From an uncultured Gemmiger sp. (lineage in GTDB: Bacteria > Bacillota > Clostridia > Oscillospirales > Ruminococcaceae), in NCBI GenBank assembly GCA_944386495.1, contig CALXBE010000001.1, positions 1-64,000 of the forward strand: DNA of 64,000 nucleotides, in the 5' to 3' direction. Below the pieces are notes generated by a model. The model had not been told where the DNA came from, did not search any database, and saw nothing but the letters and a program-made list of their open reading frames with translations. Below are positions 27,108 to 35,352 of the stretch, piece after piece (the stretch's first letter is position 1; each line of letters opens with the position of its first letter). Made by a program: the position numbers and the translations under genes.

Positions 27108-27802
27108 CAGCCGAAGAACAAATATCCATCAAAGAACCAAAACCCGAATATCCGCCATGATTTCAAGCTTTGTGTATCAGTTTATCAATATCCATCAGAG
27201 AACCAAAACTCAATCGTCAATACCGACATCCGTTTCTTTGTATCAGTTTATCAATATCCATCAGAGAACCAAAACCATTCCCATCAGCATAATAGAAACC
27301 GTTATGTATCAGTTTATCAATATCCATCAGAGAACCAAAACATGAATAGCTGTATATATTAGTGGCTTTTCGTATCAGTTTATCAATATCCATCAGAGAA
27401 CCAAAACTTGCAAGTTCGGCAAAGAACTTTTCATTTAGTATCAGTTTATCAATATCCATCAGAGAACCAAAACAGATTGCTTTCCGCTGCGAGCTGATCC
27501 GGAGTATCAGTTTATCAATATCCATCAGAGAACCAAAACTTTACAATCTCATACACGGCAAATGGGACAGTGTCAGTTTATCAATATCCATCAGAGAACC
27601 AAAACAAACACAACTATAACTGAATCTGTGGCAAGTGTCAGTTTATCAATATCCATCAGAGAACCAAAACCGTCCGCTCTCCAGCCTGCTCAGCTGTCTG
27701 GTGTCAGTTTATCAATATCCATCAGAGAACCAAAACATACGCCCGGGGCAAACGCCCGGAGCATATGTGTCAGTTTATCAATATCCATCAGAGAACCAAA
27801 AC
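27108..27802 (-). CRISPR. CRISPR array, 11 repeats of 36 bp, 10 spacers of 29-30 bp
   Basis: On the minus strand the repeat starts GTTTTGGTTCTCTGATGG and ends AAACTGATAC or AAACTGACAC. Repeat starts (plus coordinates): 27108 (degenerate), 27174, 27240, 27306, 27372, 27438, 27504, 27570, 27635, 27701, 27767. The GTTTT beginning and the tracrRNA pairing fix the orientation as minus, same as the cas genes, so the leader end is at 27802. The last repeat (27108-27143) is degenerate in its 3' half, as expected at the distal end. The four leader-proximal repeats carry GTGTC at the plus-strand edge, the six next ones GTATC. No spacer matches this window by eye. Confidence 0.98.
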
Positions 27803-27880
27803 CGCTAGATATTGTGTCCAAAACGGTTTTGGCCTTATTGCATCTACTAGATTATACTTCAAGCAAATCTCTCGTGTCAA
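27803..27880 (-). promoter_or_regulatory. CRISPR array promoter and short leader
   Basis: Minus-strand -35 TTGACA (27880-27875), 18-bp spacer, -10 TATAAT (27856-27851). The -10 box contains the stop codon of cas2. The predicted RNA start near 27844 leaves a leader of only about 41 nt before the first repeat. That leader holds the palindrome CCAAAAC-G-GTTTTGG, whose right arm equals the first seven bases of the repeat. Confidence 0.85.
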
Positions 27881-28175
27881 GGAAACGCTCATCTTCCATC
27901 TGCTTACCGCAAAGCAGTTTCATCTGGCTGTACTGTTTTTCCGTGACAATCATTGCACGGACAGATCCCGTCGGAGGAAGGTTATCTTGCACTATCCGTA
28001 GATGTCTTTGTGCATCATCGTGATTTCTGGTCAGCCTTACATAGACAGAATATTGAATCATTGTAAAACCGTCTTTAATCAAAGCCCGACGGAACATAGT
28101 ATAGTCCCGTCGGCGCTTCTTGCTGTCCACAGGAAGATCAAAAAATACCATCAGTCTCATAAAACGGTCAGCCAT
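27852..28175 (-). CDS. cas2: CRISPR-associated endonuclease Cas2
   Basis: 107 residues from ATG 28175. The ferredoxin-like Cas2 fold begins MADRFMRLMVFFDLPVDSKKRRRDY, with the conserved Asp after the first beta strand. With Cas1 it forms the spacer-integration complex. The chosen start overlaps the end of cas1 by 8 bp and has GAGG about 9 bases upstream; ATG 28160 is an alternative. It is the last cas gene; its stop lies inside the -10 box of the array promoter. Confidence 0.95.
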   Translation of the reverse strand: MADRFMRLMVFFDLPVDSKKRRRDYTMFRRALIKDGFTMIQYSVYVRLTRNHDDAQRHLRIVQDNLPPTGSVRAMIVTEKQYSQMKLLCGKQMEDERFLDTRDLLEV

Positions 28176-29088
28176 CCTGTTCATCCTCAAAGGCCGGGTC
28201 ATTGCGAATCAATTCCGGAAGACGAAGCATTCCTGCATCCTGTGTGTTGATTGCTGTGGTAAGGCTCTTCACATACCAGTCCACAGCATATCGCACCCGC
28301 ATTTTTCTTCCATCTATCCGGATCGTATGATTCACAAGATTGACCAAATCCCTGCGATTGGTCCGAGTGAGTGTTTCGTACAAATCTTCGCAGTGATCAT
28401 CCACCCATAAATCCACCAAGGGGCGAAGGGGTTCCATCAGATCATCGGCCAGATTAAAAGGATTTCCTGCTCCCACATGATGAAGGCCAAGTATCCCGGA
28501 ATATCCATATCCGGCCAAAGTTTTTGCTACTGCCGAGCGGATAATCGCATACCCGTAATTAAGCGCCGCATTAGTCACATCTTCTCCGGTACGGGTAAAG
28601 CCTGCCCCAAACATTGCAGGAAAATAAAGGCGGGCCGCCTGTGCTTCCCGGTTGTTTGAATCACCGGGAAGCACACGGAGAGCCAGTTCTTCCAGCTTTT
28701 GAGGCTTTTCCGGCCGCACCCCTGCAAGTCTAAGGGCTTTACTCTGGTTTTGTATTTTTGCAACCACGATTCTCTGCCATAGCTGATCTTTCAACTCATC
28801 CTGCAAATTCATCTGCTTTTGAAGCACAGATAAAGGTTGGTAATAGGACGATACCGGAAGCATCTGGGCAGAAGGAAGATGTTTCGAATCGCACAGCAAA
28901 ACCATAACTCCCGAATTTGAAAGCTGGGTCAGCGCCTGCATGCTGAGCATTGTCTCCGGGTTATCTATTACCACCGAGTACAAATCCACGATCGGGACCC
29001 TTACTTCCTGCTGTGGGCTGCAAATATGCAGCCAGCTATCACGCACGGTTATTTTTTCCCCGCTAGAAACAATAAGGGTTCTCCACAC
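28168..29088 (-). CDS. cas1: CRISPR-associated endonuclease Cas1 (type II)
   Basis: 306 residues, the integrase of CRISPR adaptation. The usual type II N-terminal signature WRTLIVSSGEK is present. The predicted metal ligands are E148 (in REAQAARLYF), H204 (in GLHHVG) and E219 (in LADDLMEPLRP), matching the E-H-E triad. GTG start at 29088 overlaps the 3' end of cas9 by 40 bp. No csn2 or cas4 gene is present, which with the gene order cas9-cas1-cas2 indicates subtype II-C. Confidence 0.97.
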   Translation of the reverse strand: MWRTLIVSSGEKITVRDSWLHICSPQQEVRVPIVDLYSVVIDNPETMLSMQALTQLSNSGVMVLLCDSKHLPSAQMLPVSSYYQPLSVLQKQMNLQDELKDQLWQRIVVAKIQNQSKALRLAGVRPEKPQKLEELALRVLPGDSNNREAQAARLYFPAMFGAGFTRTGEDVTNAALNYGYAIIRSAVAKTLAGYGYSGILGLHHVGAGNPFNLADDLMEPLRPLVDLWVDDHCEDLYETLTRTNRRDLVNLVNHTIRIDGRKMRVRYAVDWYVKSLTTAINTQDAGMLRLPELIRNDPAFEDEQDG

Positions 29089-32000
29089 GAAATTTGTCCT
29101 CCCTTCCGGCCAAGAATAGAAACATCGTATTTTTTTACTACTGCCGTGCTTGTAATTCGGAATGCTGATATTGAAGCCGCATTTGCAGAAATCCCATTAA
29201 ATTTTGCCTGCTTTATTCCGGAAGGACTCTGATAGTATCCCTCAAACATGAGTCCATTTTTTGTTTCCACCGTAATATAGTCATTTTTAAAAAGATACAT
29301 CTCATGTTGGGCATAATCTTGCGGGTAGGGACAGGTCAGATATAATTTTTTATCTTTTCGCACCAAATCTGTTCTGGATATTCCCCGAACCTTTGTTTCT
29401 CCCTGCGTATTTTTGTAAACCTCCACACAGTAGTAGTTGGCCGTTTTCAGAACACTTTGGTTGCCAGGAGCGATTTCCTTCACCTTGACAGTATCCAGCG
29501 GTGCTGTATTCTGAAGAGTCACCTTCCGAATCAGTCTTCCCTTCCGGGTCCGGAATTCTGAAAGTCCTTGTGCAGTCAGAATTTCTCCAAGCGTGATTTC
29601 TTTTTGTTTCCCTCCCCCATTTTCTTTATCCAAAGGATTTTTCGCAGTACCCAAAAGCGCTTCCAGAGAGCATCGGAGATCCTCATCTCCGGTGACCATC
29701 TTTAAAAGCTTGCTTTGAGTCAACTCCAACACATTCAGGCGCTTTCTCTCGTAGAGCTGGTCTTCCACCCGCTTTGTCCCCAAAGGATTTCCTGCCGTCA
29801 ATGTTCCTTGCACCTTTCTCTCCTGCTTGCGGCTGGTCAAAGGCGGCACAAGAGAATTGGCAAAATCGGGATCATAGTGGTAAAAGGATACAAGATTACG
29901 ACTATATGTATCCGGGTCAATGGTTTCATCCGGCATTCCAAACCGCAGATTTACCTCCAGATTCAACTGAGAGACCGGTGCTACGATTCTGTTTTTTCTT
30001 CTCAGGTAAGCTTCTGCTTTGTCTCGAGGAATGTGATAGTATTTTTCCAGGGTATCAATGCTCTTTTCCAACATGGCAGAATATTCCGGTGTTTCCCCGT
30101 GCCCAGCCTTCCAAATTCGGTTGAGGCGGAAATTATCTTCTGCAATCTGGGCCGTAGCCGGAGTGAGGTTCGCTATCACTACAGCATCTACCGCATGGTG
30201 AAGAGTGGTCTTGCCCCGAAGTTTTTCTTTTTCATTTTCTCCCCAGGTCTTGGAATCAAGCCAGATTCTACGGAATCTGCTGGTAAGACCTCCCTTAACA
30301 GGAAAAACAAAGGGTGTTCTGTGAACCTGGGCAGGCGCCAATTCCCGTTCCAAGTATCCTTTGAGATACTTGGCTATATACCGGGTATCATTCAAATTGC
30401 GTGTCTTCCACTCATTGAGCAAATTGCTGTCTTTCAAATCTGCAAGGAGAAGATACTGCCGCTTCCGGTCGCTGATCAAGTGCTTCTGCGCCATGGCATT
30501 GACCCTGGTAATGTAGCCATTTTTCTGTTCAGCGCTGCGCATATACATCAAAGGGGTGCGCTGTCCTTTAGCCTGGTTTTCATCCATAAGTACCAGTGCC
30601 TTATTATTTAGGCTGTTGTCCAAAATCAGTGAAAATGGGACAATATGGTCCACTTCATATTGTTTGTTTTTTGGATCAACGGCAGCGCATTTATCCAAAA
30701 TAGGCTTTCCTGTATAGAGGCATTGCCATCCCTGCTGTTCCCCCAATCGAAAGCGCTCCAGCATTGCCCCGCTTACATTGTCCGGGGCGCTCCATCCCAT
30801 GATCTGGCAAATTTTCTCCCGATCCTGCTGTGCCTTTTTTTGATTTTGCTTGTTCTGCTTTTCTATCTCACCCCGTTCCGACCAAGAGCGCCCCAACTCA
30901 CTGGCCACTTCCAAGTTCACAGCCCATGGCGAACCATACTCTTCCACTATTGCATTGATGATTTTTCTGGTCTCGTTGAGACTTCGGAACACAACAGAAT
31001 TCTTTGCAAATTCTGCCTGATGTGTAAAAGGAGGAAGTTTTATATTTTTTCCCTTTGCCTCATCAGACAGGACATTCTCCAGTTCGTTGATTTTCCGCCA
31101 CTGAAATTCGCCGTATCTTTCTCCATTTTCAAATGCTTCGACCGCTTCTCTCATATACCGCTCACACACTTTTGCGGTTCCGGAAAGGTTCTGCATGGCA
31201 GTCAGGCGTCCAGCAAGTTCTTTCGTCATTCCCGGCAATCCAAGCAGTTCTTTTTTACGGCGTGCCGGAGTCTGGTAAAGGGACAAAATTCTTCCAATCT
31301 TATTCAAGAGGGTATCAGGATCAAAGGGATCTTTTCCCAAAGCGCTCTTCCAATCCAGGCCGTTCTGCTCCAGGACAGGCTTGACCCTTCGCATAAACTT
31401 TACACAGGAAGGTGCTTTCTGGGCCGCCTTTGTGTCTTTATCGTCAACAATAATGCCATATTTCTTTGCAATCTCTTTAATCTTTTTCTGAGGTAATTCG
31501 CCGTCTTCCAAAAGTTTTTGTACCAGTTCCCGGGCCATCTTCCCGGGAAGTTCCATTTCTCCGGTTTGATTATTGATGTAACGGTATTGGGAAAGGGCAT
31601 TTGTTACCGAAAACACATCCCCTAAAATCGTCATTCTTGCGGCTCTGGGTTGGTCTTTATAAAATTGGCAATTCCCCAAAGATGTCAGGAATCCTGTATA
31701 TTTGCGGAAAGGATTTTCTGCATCACCCGGGCCATCTTCAAAGTCCCGCTGCTCAAATATGAGCCAAAGCAGGAACTCTCTGTTGCTGGTCGTAACGGAT
31801 TCTTTCTTCCATAATGTATTATAAGGCTGATTCAGCACCGGGTAATATTCTGCCTGGCATGATAAAATATCCTCAGCTTCTTTGCGAATCAAATCCCGGC
31901 TGATTGGATAGAGTATATCCTTGTAGGGATGGCTGCGGTATACACGCACTTTTCCGGTCTGAGGAGAAAATTCCGGGGCTTTCAACAGCATATCTGCTAC

Positions 32001-32510
32001 GGATCGGTAATGGCCATTCTCCATAATCTCCTTAACTCGTTCTATGCCATTGCGTTCCTGCTGATATTCCTTTTTTTCCTGTGCAGTGAGTTGTTTTTGT
32101 TCTTCATCGTCAAGCGAATAAAACTCTCGATATCCCCGGTGATTTGCCATATTGATGAGGCAAGCCGCCAACTCTGCCGGAGAAAGGCACTGAGTAAGTC
32201 CCCTGACTCTAAGTTCCAGAATGTCCAATGCCCCATTCTCAAACAGCGCTTCAACCTCACCGGGATTGAGTAAGCCGATTTTCTGCAGATGTGCTTTAAT
32301 CATGGCCTTTCTATGGCTGCGCCGCCGTATGACCCGGCGAGCCGCTCTAAACAAACGCCGCTCCTGGTTAGCATTATTCTTTTCATGAGCATTCTCTGTA
32401 CTATCGAAAATCCTTACTCCGAAGTCTTCGATTCTTGCTGGTTCGTCCATCCGAACTACAGCCCAGCCAACAGATTGAATTCCGATATCCAGTCCCAGTA
32501 CATACCGCAT
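29049..32510 (-). CDS. cas9: CRISPR-associated nuclease Cas9 (type II-C)
   Basis: 1153 residues; RNA-guided double-strand DNA nuclease. Order: RuvC-I LGLDIGIQSVGW (D8); arginine-rich bridge helix (about 51-75, RRLFRAARRVIRRR); REC lobe to about 500; RuvC-II VNLEVASELGR (E534); HNH domain (about 570-690) with DHIVPF (H622) and the ENQAKG Asn645; RuvC-III HHAVDAVV (H772, D775); then the WED/PAM-interacting part to the C-terminus. All catalytic residues are present. It is slightly longer than most II-C Cas9 proteins and far shorter than SpyCas9. AAAGGAG lies 7 bases ahead of the ATG. It appears more AT-rich than flanking genes, consistent with transfer. Confidence 0.98.
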   Translation of the reverse strand: MRYVLGLDIGIQSVGWAVVRMDEPARIEDFGVRIFDSTENAHEKNNANQERRLFRAARRVIRRRSHRKAMIKAHLQKIGLLNPGEVEALFENGALDILELRVRGLTQCLSPAELAACLINMANHRGYREFYSLDDEEQKQLTAQEKKEYQQERNGIERVKEIMENGHYRSVADMLLKAPEFSPQTGKVRVYRSHPYKDILYPISRDLIRKEAEDILSCQAEYYPVLNQPYNTLWKKESVTTSNREFLLWLIFEQRDFEDGPGDAENPFRKYTGFLTSLGNCQFYKDQPRAARMTILGDVFSVTNALSQYRYINNQTGEMELPGKMARELVQKLLEDGELPQKKIKEIAKKYGIIVDDKDTKAAQKAPSCVKFMRRVKPVLEQNGLDWKSALGKDPFDPDTLLNKIGRILSLYQTPARRKKELLGLPGMTKELAGRLTAMQNLSGTAKVCERYMREAVEAFENGERYGEFQWRKINELENVLSDEAKGKNIKLPPFTHQAEFAKNSVVFRSLNETRKIINAIVEEYGSPWAVNLEVASELGRSWSERGEIEKQNKQNQKKAQQDREKICQIMGWSAPDNVSGAMLERFRLGEQQGWQCLYTGKPILDKCAAVDPKNKQYEVDHIVPFSLILDNSLNNKALVLMDENQAKGQRTPLMYMRSAEQKNGYITRVNAMAQKHLISDRKRQYLLLADLKDSNLLNEWKTRNLNDTRYIAKYLKGYLERELAPAQVHRTPFVFPVKGGLTSRFRRIWLDSKTWGENEKEKLRGKTTLHHAVDAVVIANLTPATAQIAEDNFRLNRIWKAGHGETPEYSAMLEKSIDTLEKYYHIPRDKAEAYLRRKNRIVAPVSQLNLEVNLRFGMPDETIDPDTYSRNLVSFYHYDPDFANSLVPPLTSRKQERKVQGTLTAGNPLGTKRVEDQLYERKRLNVLELTQSKLLKMVTGDEDLRCSLEALLGTAKNPLDKENGGGKQKEITLGEILTAQGLSEFRTRKGRLIRKVTLQNTAPLDTVKVKEIAPGNQSVLKTANYYCVEVYKNTQGETKVRGISRTDLVRKDKKLYLTCPYPQDYAQHEMYLFKNDYITVETKNGLMFEGYYQSPSGIKQAKFNGISANAASISAFRITSTAVVKKYDVSILGRKGGQISCGEPLLFLAGKK

Positions 32511-32534
32511 TTTAATACTCCTTTTATATTTTTA

Positions 32535-32562
32535 TTGACTTAGCTCAATTCTGTAGTATAAT
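32535..32562 (+). promoter_or_regulatory. tracrRNA promoter
   Basis: -35 TTGACT (32535-32540), 16-bp spacer, -10 TATAAT (32557-32562), reading away from cas9. The same AT core reads TATACT on the minus strand, so it could also serve as the -10 for cas9, although no good minus-strand -35 is visible. Confidence 0.8.
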
Positions 32563-32568
32563 CAGGGT

Positions 32569-32752
32569 GAGCTTAGATTTTTGATGTGTCAGTTTATCAA
32601 TATCCATCAGAGTAAACTTATTGCTAACCCGTATCGGTTTATCAATATCCATCAGAAGTTCTAAGATAGGGCTTTACGCCGCAGGGTATGGTGGTAACCC
32701 GTACAATCCACCTTTTAATGATCCGGCGCCTCTGCAGCGCCGGTCTTTTTTT
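32569..32752 (+). ncRNA. tracrRNA with tandem anti-repeat copies
   Basis: Predicted RNA of about 180 nt from the promoter at 32535-32562 to the terminator at 32752. Copy B (32631-32656) is the working anti-repeat: CCATCAG pairs with CTGATGG of the repeat, an internal loop follows, and AAGAT pairs with the GTTTT repeat start. It runs into a nexus-like GGGCTTTACGCC region and further hairpins (GGTGG with CCACC). Copy A (32586-32612) is 27 nt identical to the GTGTC-class repeats but lacks the lower stem and nexus, and could be missing from a shorter tracrRNA form. The RNA guides crRNA maturation and Cas9 loading. Confidence 0.88.
32723..32752 (+). terminator. tracrRNA terminator
   Basis: Seven-bp stem CCGGCGC / GCGCCGG with a 7-nt loop, then TC and seven T. 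Confidence 0.9.
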
Positions 32753-32857
32753 CATTATAACAATGAGTTGCACATTCTTCAATATGGATTTATGTTCATT
32801 GTATCATACCGAGAGTCCCTTATAAGTCACTCTTTACAACTGTATTAAAAAAGCAAA

Positions 32858-32900
32858 AGACATCGGGGCAAATCCGGAATTCGGATTTGCCCCGATGTCT
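32858..32900 (-). terminator. Terminator of zinc alcohol dehydrogenase
   Basis: Perfect 19-bp stem with a GAATT loop (32858-32900). The minus-strand tail is TTGCTTTTTTAA. Between it and the tracrRNA terminator (32753-32857) I see no gene. Confidence 0.88.
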
Positions 32901-32903
32901 AAT

Positions 32904-33941
32904 TTATGGGTTAACAATGGCGACTTTAATCACGCCGTCCAATCTGTTTTCAAATACCCGGTAAGCTTCCTCAATTTGCGAAAGGGGGAATCTGTGGGTG
33001 ATAAGGGGTGTGGTGTCGATTTTTCCTTCCTCAATCAGTTTCAAAATTTCGGCACAGTCGCAGCCGTCCACCCCGCCGGTTTTGAAAGTAAGATTTTTCC
33101 CATACATTTCCGGGAGCGGCAGTACCTGGTCCTGGTCGTACAGAGCTACTACAGTTACAATGGCATTAGGCCGTGCGGCCTGCCAAGCCAGCCGGAAGGT
33201 ATCTTTTCCTCCGGCCACTTCCAGCACCACATCTGCTCCCCCGTGTTCTGAGTTAGCCCGGGTAAAGGCCTCGCAATCTTTCGGAGTGCATACCAGCACA
33301 TCCGGGTAATGTTCCCGCACGAACTGTATTCTCTCCCCATCCTTCTCGCAGACAATGATTCGTTTTGGATTTTTCAGCTGAACGCAAAGCAGAGTGCAGA
33401 TTCCGGTAGGGCCCGCCCCGATAATCAGTACTGTGTCATCCGGTTGAATTTCGGAGATTCTGGCAGCCCAAAAACCGGTGGCCAGTATATCCCCCACAAA
33501 CAGTGCCTGCTCATCCGTCACAGAATCCGGAATTTTGTTCAGTCCCTGGTTTGCATAGGGTACCCTCACATATTCTGTCTGGCCTCCGTCAATCCGGCAG
33601 CCCAGTGCCCAGCCGCCATCGGGGTCGGTGCAGTTGTTCACATACCCATGCTGGCAGAAAAAGCACTCTCCGCAATAGGTCTCCACATTCACCGTCACCC
33701 GGTCTCCCGGATGCACAGCCGTCACCTGTTCTCCTACCTCTTCCACGATTCCTACCATCTCATGTCCCAGGGTGATTCCGGGCACTGCGCGAGGCACAGA
33801 ACCGTGCTTAATGTGCAGATCGCTGGTGCAGATAGAACTCATGGTCACCCGCACAATGGCATCTCCCGGCTGCTGAAGTTTCGGGCGAGGCTTTTCCGTC
33901 AAAGCAAATTTTCCTTGTTCCAGATAAGTCAGAGCTTTCAT
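32904..33941 (-). CDS. Zinc-dependent alcohol dehydrogenase (MDR superfamily)
   Basis: 345 residues. Catalytic zinc region near C38 and GHE at about 60-62; structural zinc loop with four cysteines (YCGECFFCQHGYVNNC, about 89-104); nucleotide-binding GAGPTG at about 174-179. It resembles the threonine dehydrogenase / sorbitol dehydrogenase / isopropanol dehydrogenase branch; the substrate cannot be fixed. AAGGAG precedes the ATG. A single gene marking the right edge of the CRISPR locus. The 172-bp gap to tyrS on its other side contains no gene that I can see. Confidence 0.92.
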   Translation of the reverse strand: MKALTYLEQGKFALTEKPRPKLQQPGDAIVRVTMSSICTSDLHIKHGSVPRAVPGITLGHEMVGIVEEVGEQVTAVHPGDRVTVNVETYCGECFFCQHGYVNNCTDPDGGWALGCRIDGGQTEYVRVPYANQGLNKIPDSVTDEQALFVGDILATGFWAARISEIQPDDTVLIIGAGPTGICTLLCVQLKNPKRIIVCEKDGERIQFVREHYPDVLVCTPKDCEAFTRANSEHGGADVVLEVAGGKDTFRLAWQAARPNAIVTVVALYDQDQVLPLPEMYGKNLTFKTGGVDGCDCAEILKLIEEGKIDTTPLITHRFPLSQIEEAYRVFENRLDGVIKVAIVNP

Positions 33942-34112
33942 AGAAATCTCCTTACTGCCCTTCTCCTGCTACCATGAATCCATCTGTCTTGAAGGGCACT
34001 TTTTCTTGTATGATAACACACTATGTTTTATAAATCCACTGAAAGAGCCATATCTAACGCAGAAGCGTCTCCCCGGACATCCCGGAGAGACGCTTGCACA
34101 ACTTAGTATAAA

Positions 34113-35339
34113 TCAGCCCTGGAACACTACCTTGTGGTAGTTCTTCTTACCCTTCCGGATCACCAGTTCCTCTCCCACCAGTTCGGGAGTGAGGGCATAG
34201 GTCACATCGGTAACCTTTTCGCCATTCAGGGTCACACCACCCTGCTGGACACTCTGACGGGCTTCCCGGTTGCTGGAAGCCAGACCGCACTTGACCATGG
34301 TGGTGAGCAGTCCGATCTTTCCGTCAGTAAAATCGTCTGGAGTGAGGACAGTGGTGGGCATGTGCTCTGTGCTGCCGGCTCCTCCAAACAGGTTGGCTGC
34401 GGCTTCCTGTGCCTTCTTTGCTTCCTCTTCTCCATGGACCAGGCTGGTCAGCTCGTAAGCGAGAATCTTCTTGGCTTCATTAAGCTGCTCGCCTTCCCAA
34501 TGATCCATGGCATCGATCTGCTCCAAAGGCAGGAAAGTGAGCATCCGGATGCATTTAAGCACATCCTGGTCTCCCACATTCCGCCAGTACTGATAGAACT
34601 CGAAGGGAGAAGTCTTATTGGGGTCCAGCCAGACAGCACCGTTGGCAGTCTTGCCCATCTTCTTGCCTTCGCTGTTCATGAGCAGGGTGATGGTCATAGC
34701 GTAGGCATCCTTGCCCAGCTTCTTCCGAATCAGCTCGGTGCCGCCCAGCATATTGCTCCACTGGTCGTCGCCGCCAAACTGCATATTGCAGCCGTAGTGC
34801 TGGTACAGATGGTAGAAGTCGTAGGACTGCATGATCATGTAGTTGAATTCCAGGAAGGAAAGGCCCTTCTCCATCCGCTGCTTGTAGCACTCTGCCCGAA
34901 GCATGTTATTGACACTGAAGCATGCGCCCACATCCCGGAGCAGCTCAATGTAGTTCAGCTTCATAAGCCAGTCGGCATTATTGACCATAATGGCCTTGTC
35001 TTCCCCGAACTCAATAAACCGCTCCATCTGCTTTTTGAAGCAATCGCAGTTGTGCTGGATGGTCTCGGGGGTCATCATTTGGCGCATGTCGGTCCGGCCG
35101 CTGGGATCGCCCACCATACCGGTACCGCCGCCAATGAGCACCACCGGACGGTTGCCGGCCATCTGAAGCCGCTTCATAAGGCAGAGCGCCATAAAGTGGC
35201 CTACATGCAGGCTGTCTGCAGTGGGGTCAAAGCCAATGTAGAAGGTAGCTTTGCCCTGGTTCACCAGTTCCCGGATTTCCTTTTCGTCGGTTACCTGGGC
35301 GATAAGGCCCCGGGCAACCAGTTCTTCGTAAATACCCAT
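34113..35339 (-). CDS. tyrS: Tyrosyl-tRNA synthetase
   Basis: 408 residues; charges tRNA-Tyr. The class I signature HVGH is at 45-48 and the KMSKS-like loop appears as KKMGKT. The tyrosine pocket motif (SYDFYHLYQHYGCNMQFGGDDQW) lies between, and a C-terminal S4 RNA-binding domain closes the protein. ATG 35339 is fixed by AAGGAGG; the frame is open further upstream only because it runs into the T-box leader. Expression is controlled by the Tyr T-box just upstream. Confidence 0.97.
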   Translation of the reverse strand: MGIYEELVARGLIAQVTDEKEIRELVNQGKATFYIGFDPTADSLHVGHFMALCLMKRLQMAGNRPVVLIGGGTGMVGDPSGRTDMRQMMTPETIQHNCDCFKKQMERFIEFGEDKAIMVNNADWLMKLNYIELLRDVGACFSVNNMLRAECYKQRMEKGLSFLEFNYMIMQSYDFYHLYQHYGCNMQFGGDDQWSNMLGGTELIRKKLGKDAYAMTITLLMNSEGKKMGKTANGAVWLDPNKTSPFEFYQYWRNVGDQDVLKCIRMLTFLPLEQIDAMDHWEGEQLNEAKKILAYELTSLVHGEEEAKKAQEAAANLFGGAGSTEHMPTTVLTPDDFTDGKIGLLTTMVKCGLASSNREARQSVQQGGVTLNGEKVTDVTYALTPELVGEELVIRKGKKNYHKVVFQG

Positions 35340-35352
35340 AACAATTCCTCCT

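Noticed and set aside
27144..27766. Self-targeting spacers
   Set aside because: By eye none of the ten spacers matches another place in this window; targets elsewhere in the genome cannot be excluded.
27813..27824. GTGTCCAAAAC in the leader as an internally deleted repeat
   Set aside because: It joins the two ends of the repeat by chance-length matches (5 and 6 nt) and has no spacer-sized distance to the first repeat.
27157..28023. Open frames with repeated peptides across the CRISPR array
   Set aside because: They are translations of the 36-bp repeats and spacers, not genes.
27108..32752. Possibility that the CRISPR locus is type II-A or II-B
   Set aside because: No csn2 or cas4 gene lies between cas2 and the array or near cas9, and the gene order cas9-cas1-cas2 with a mid-sized Cas9 fits II-C.
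34063..34095. Hairpin AAGCGTCTC / GAGACGCTT after tyrS
   Set aside because: No T-run on either strand, so I do not call it an intrinsic terminator.
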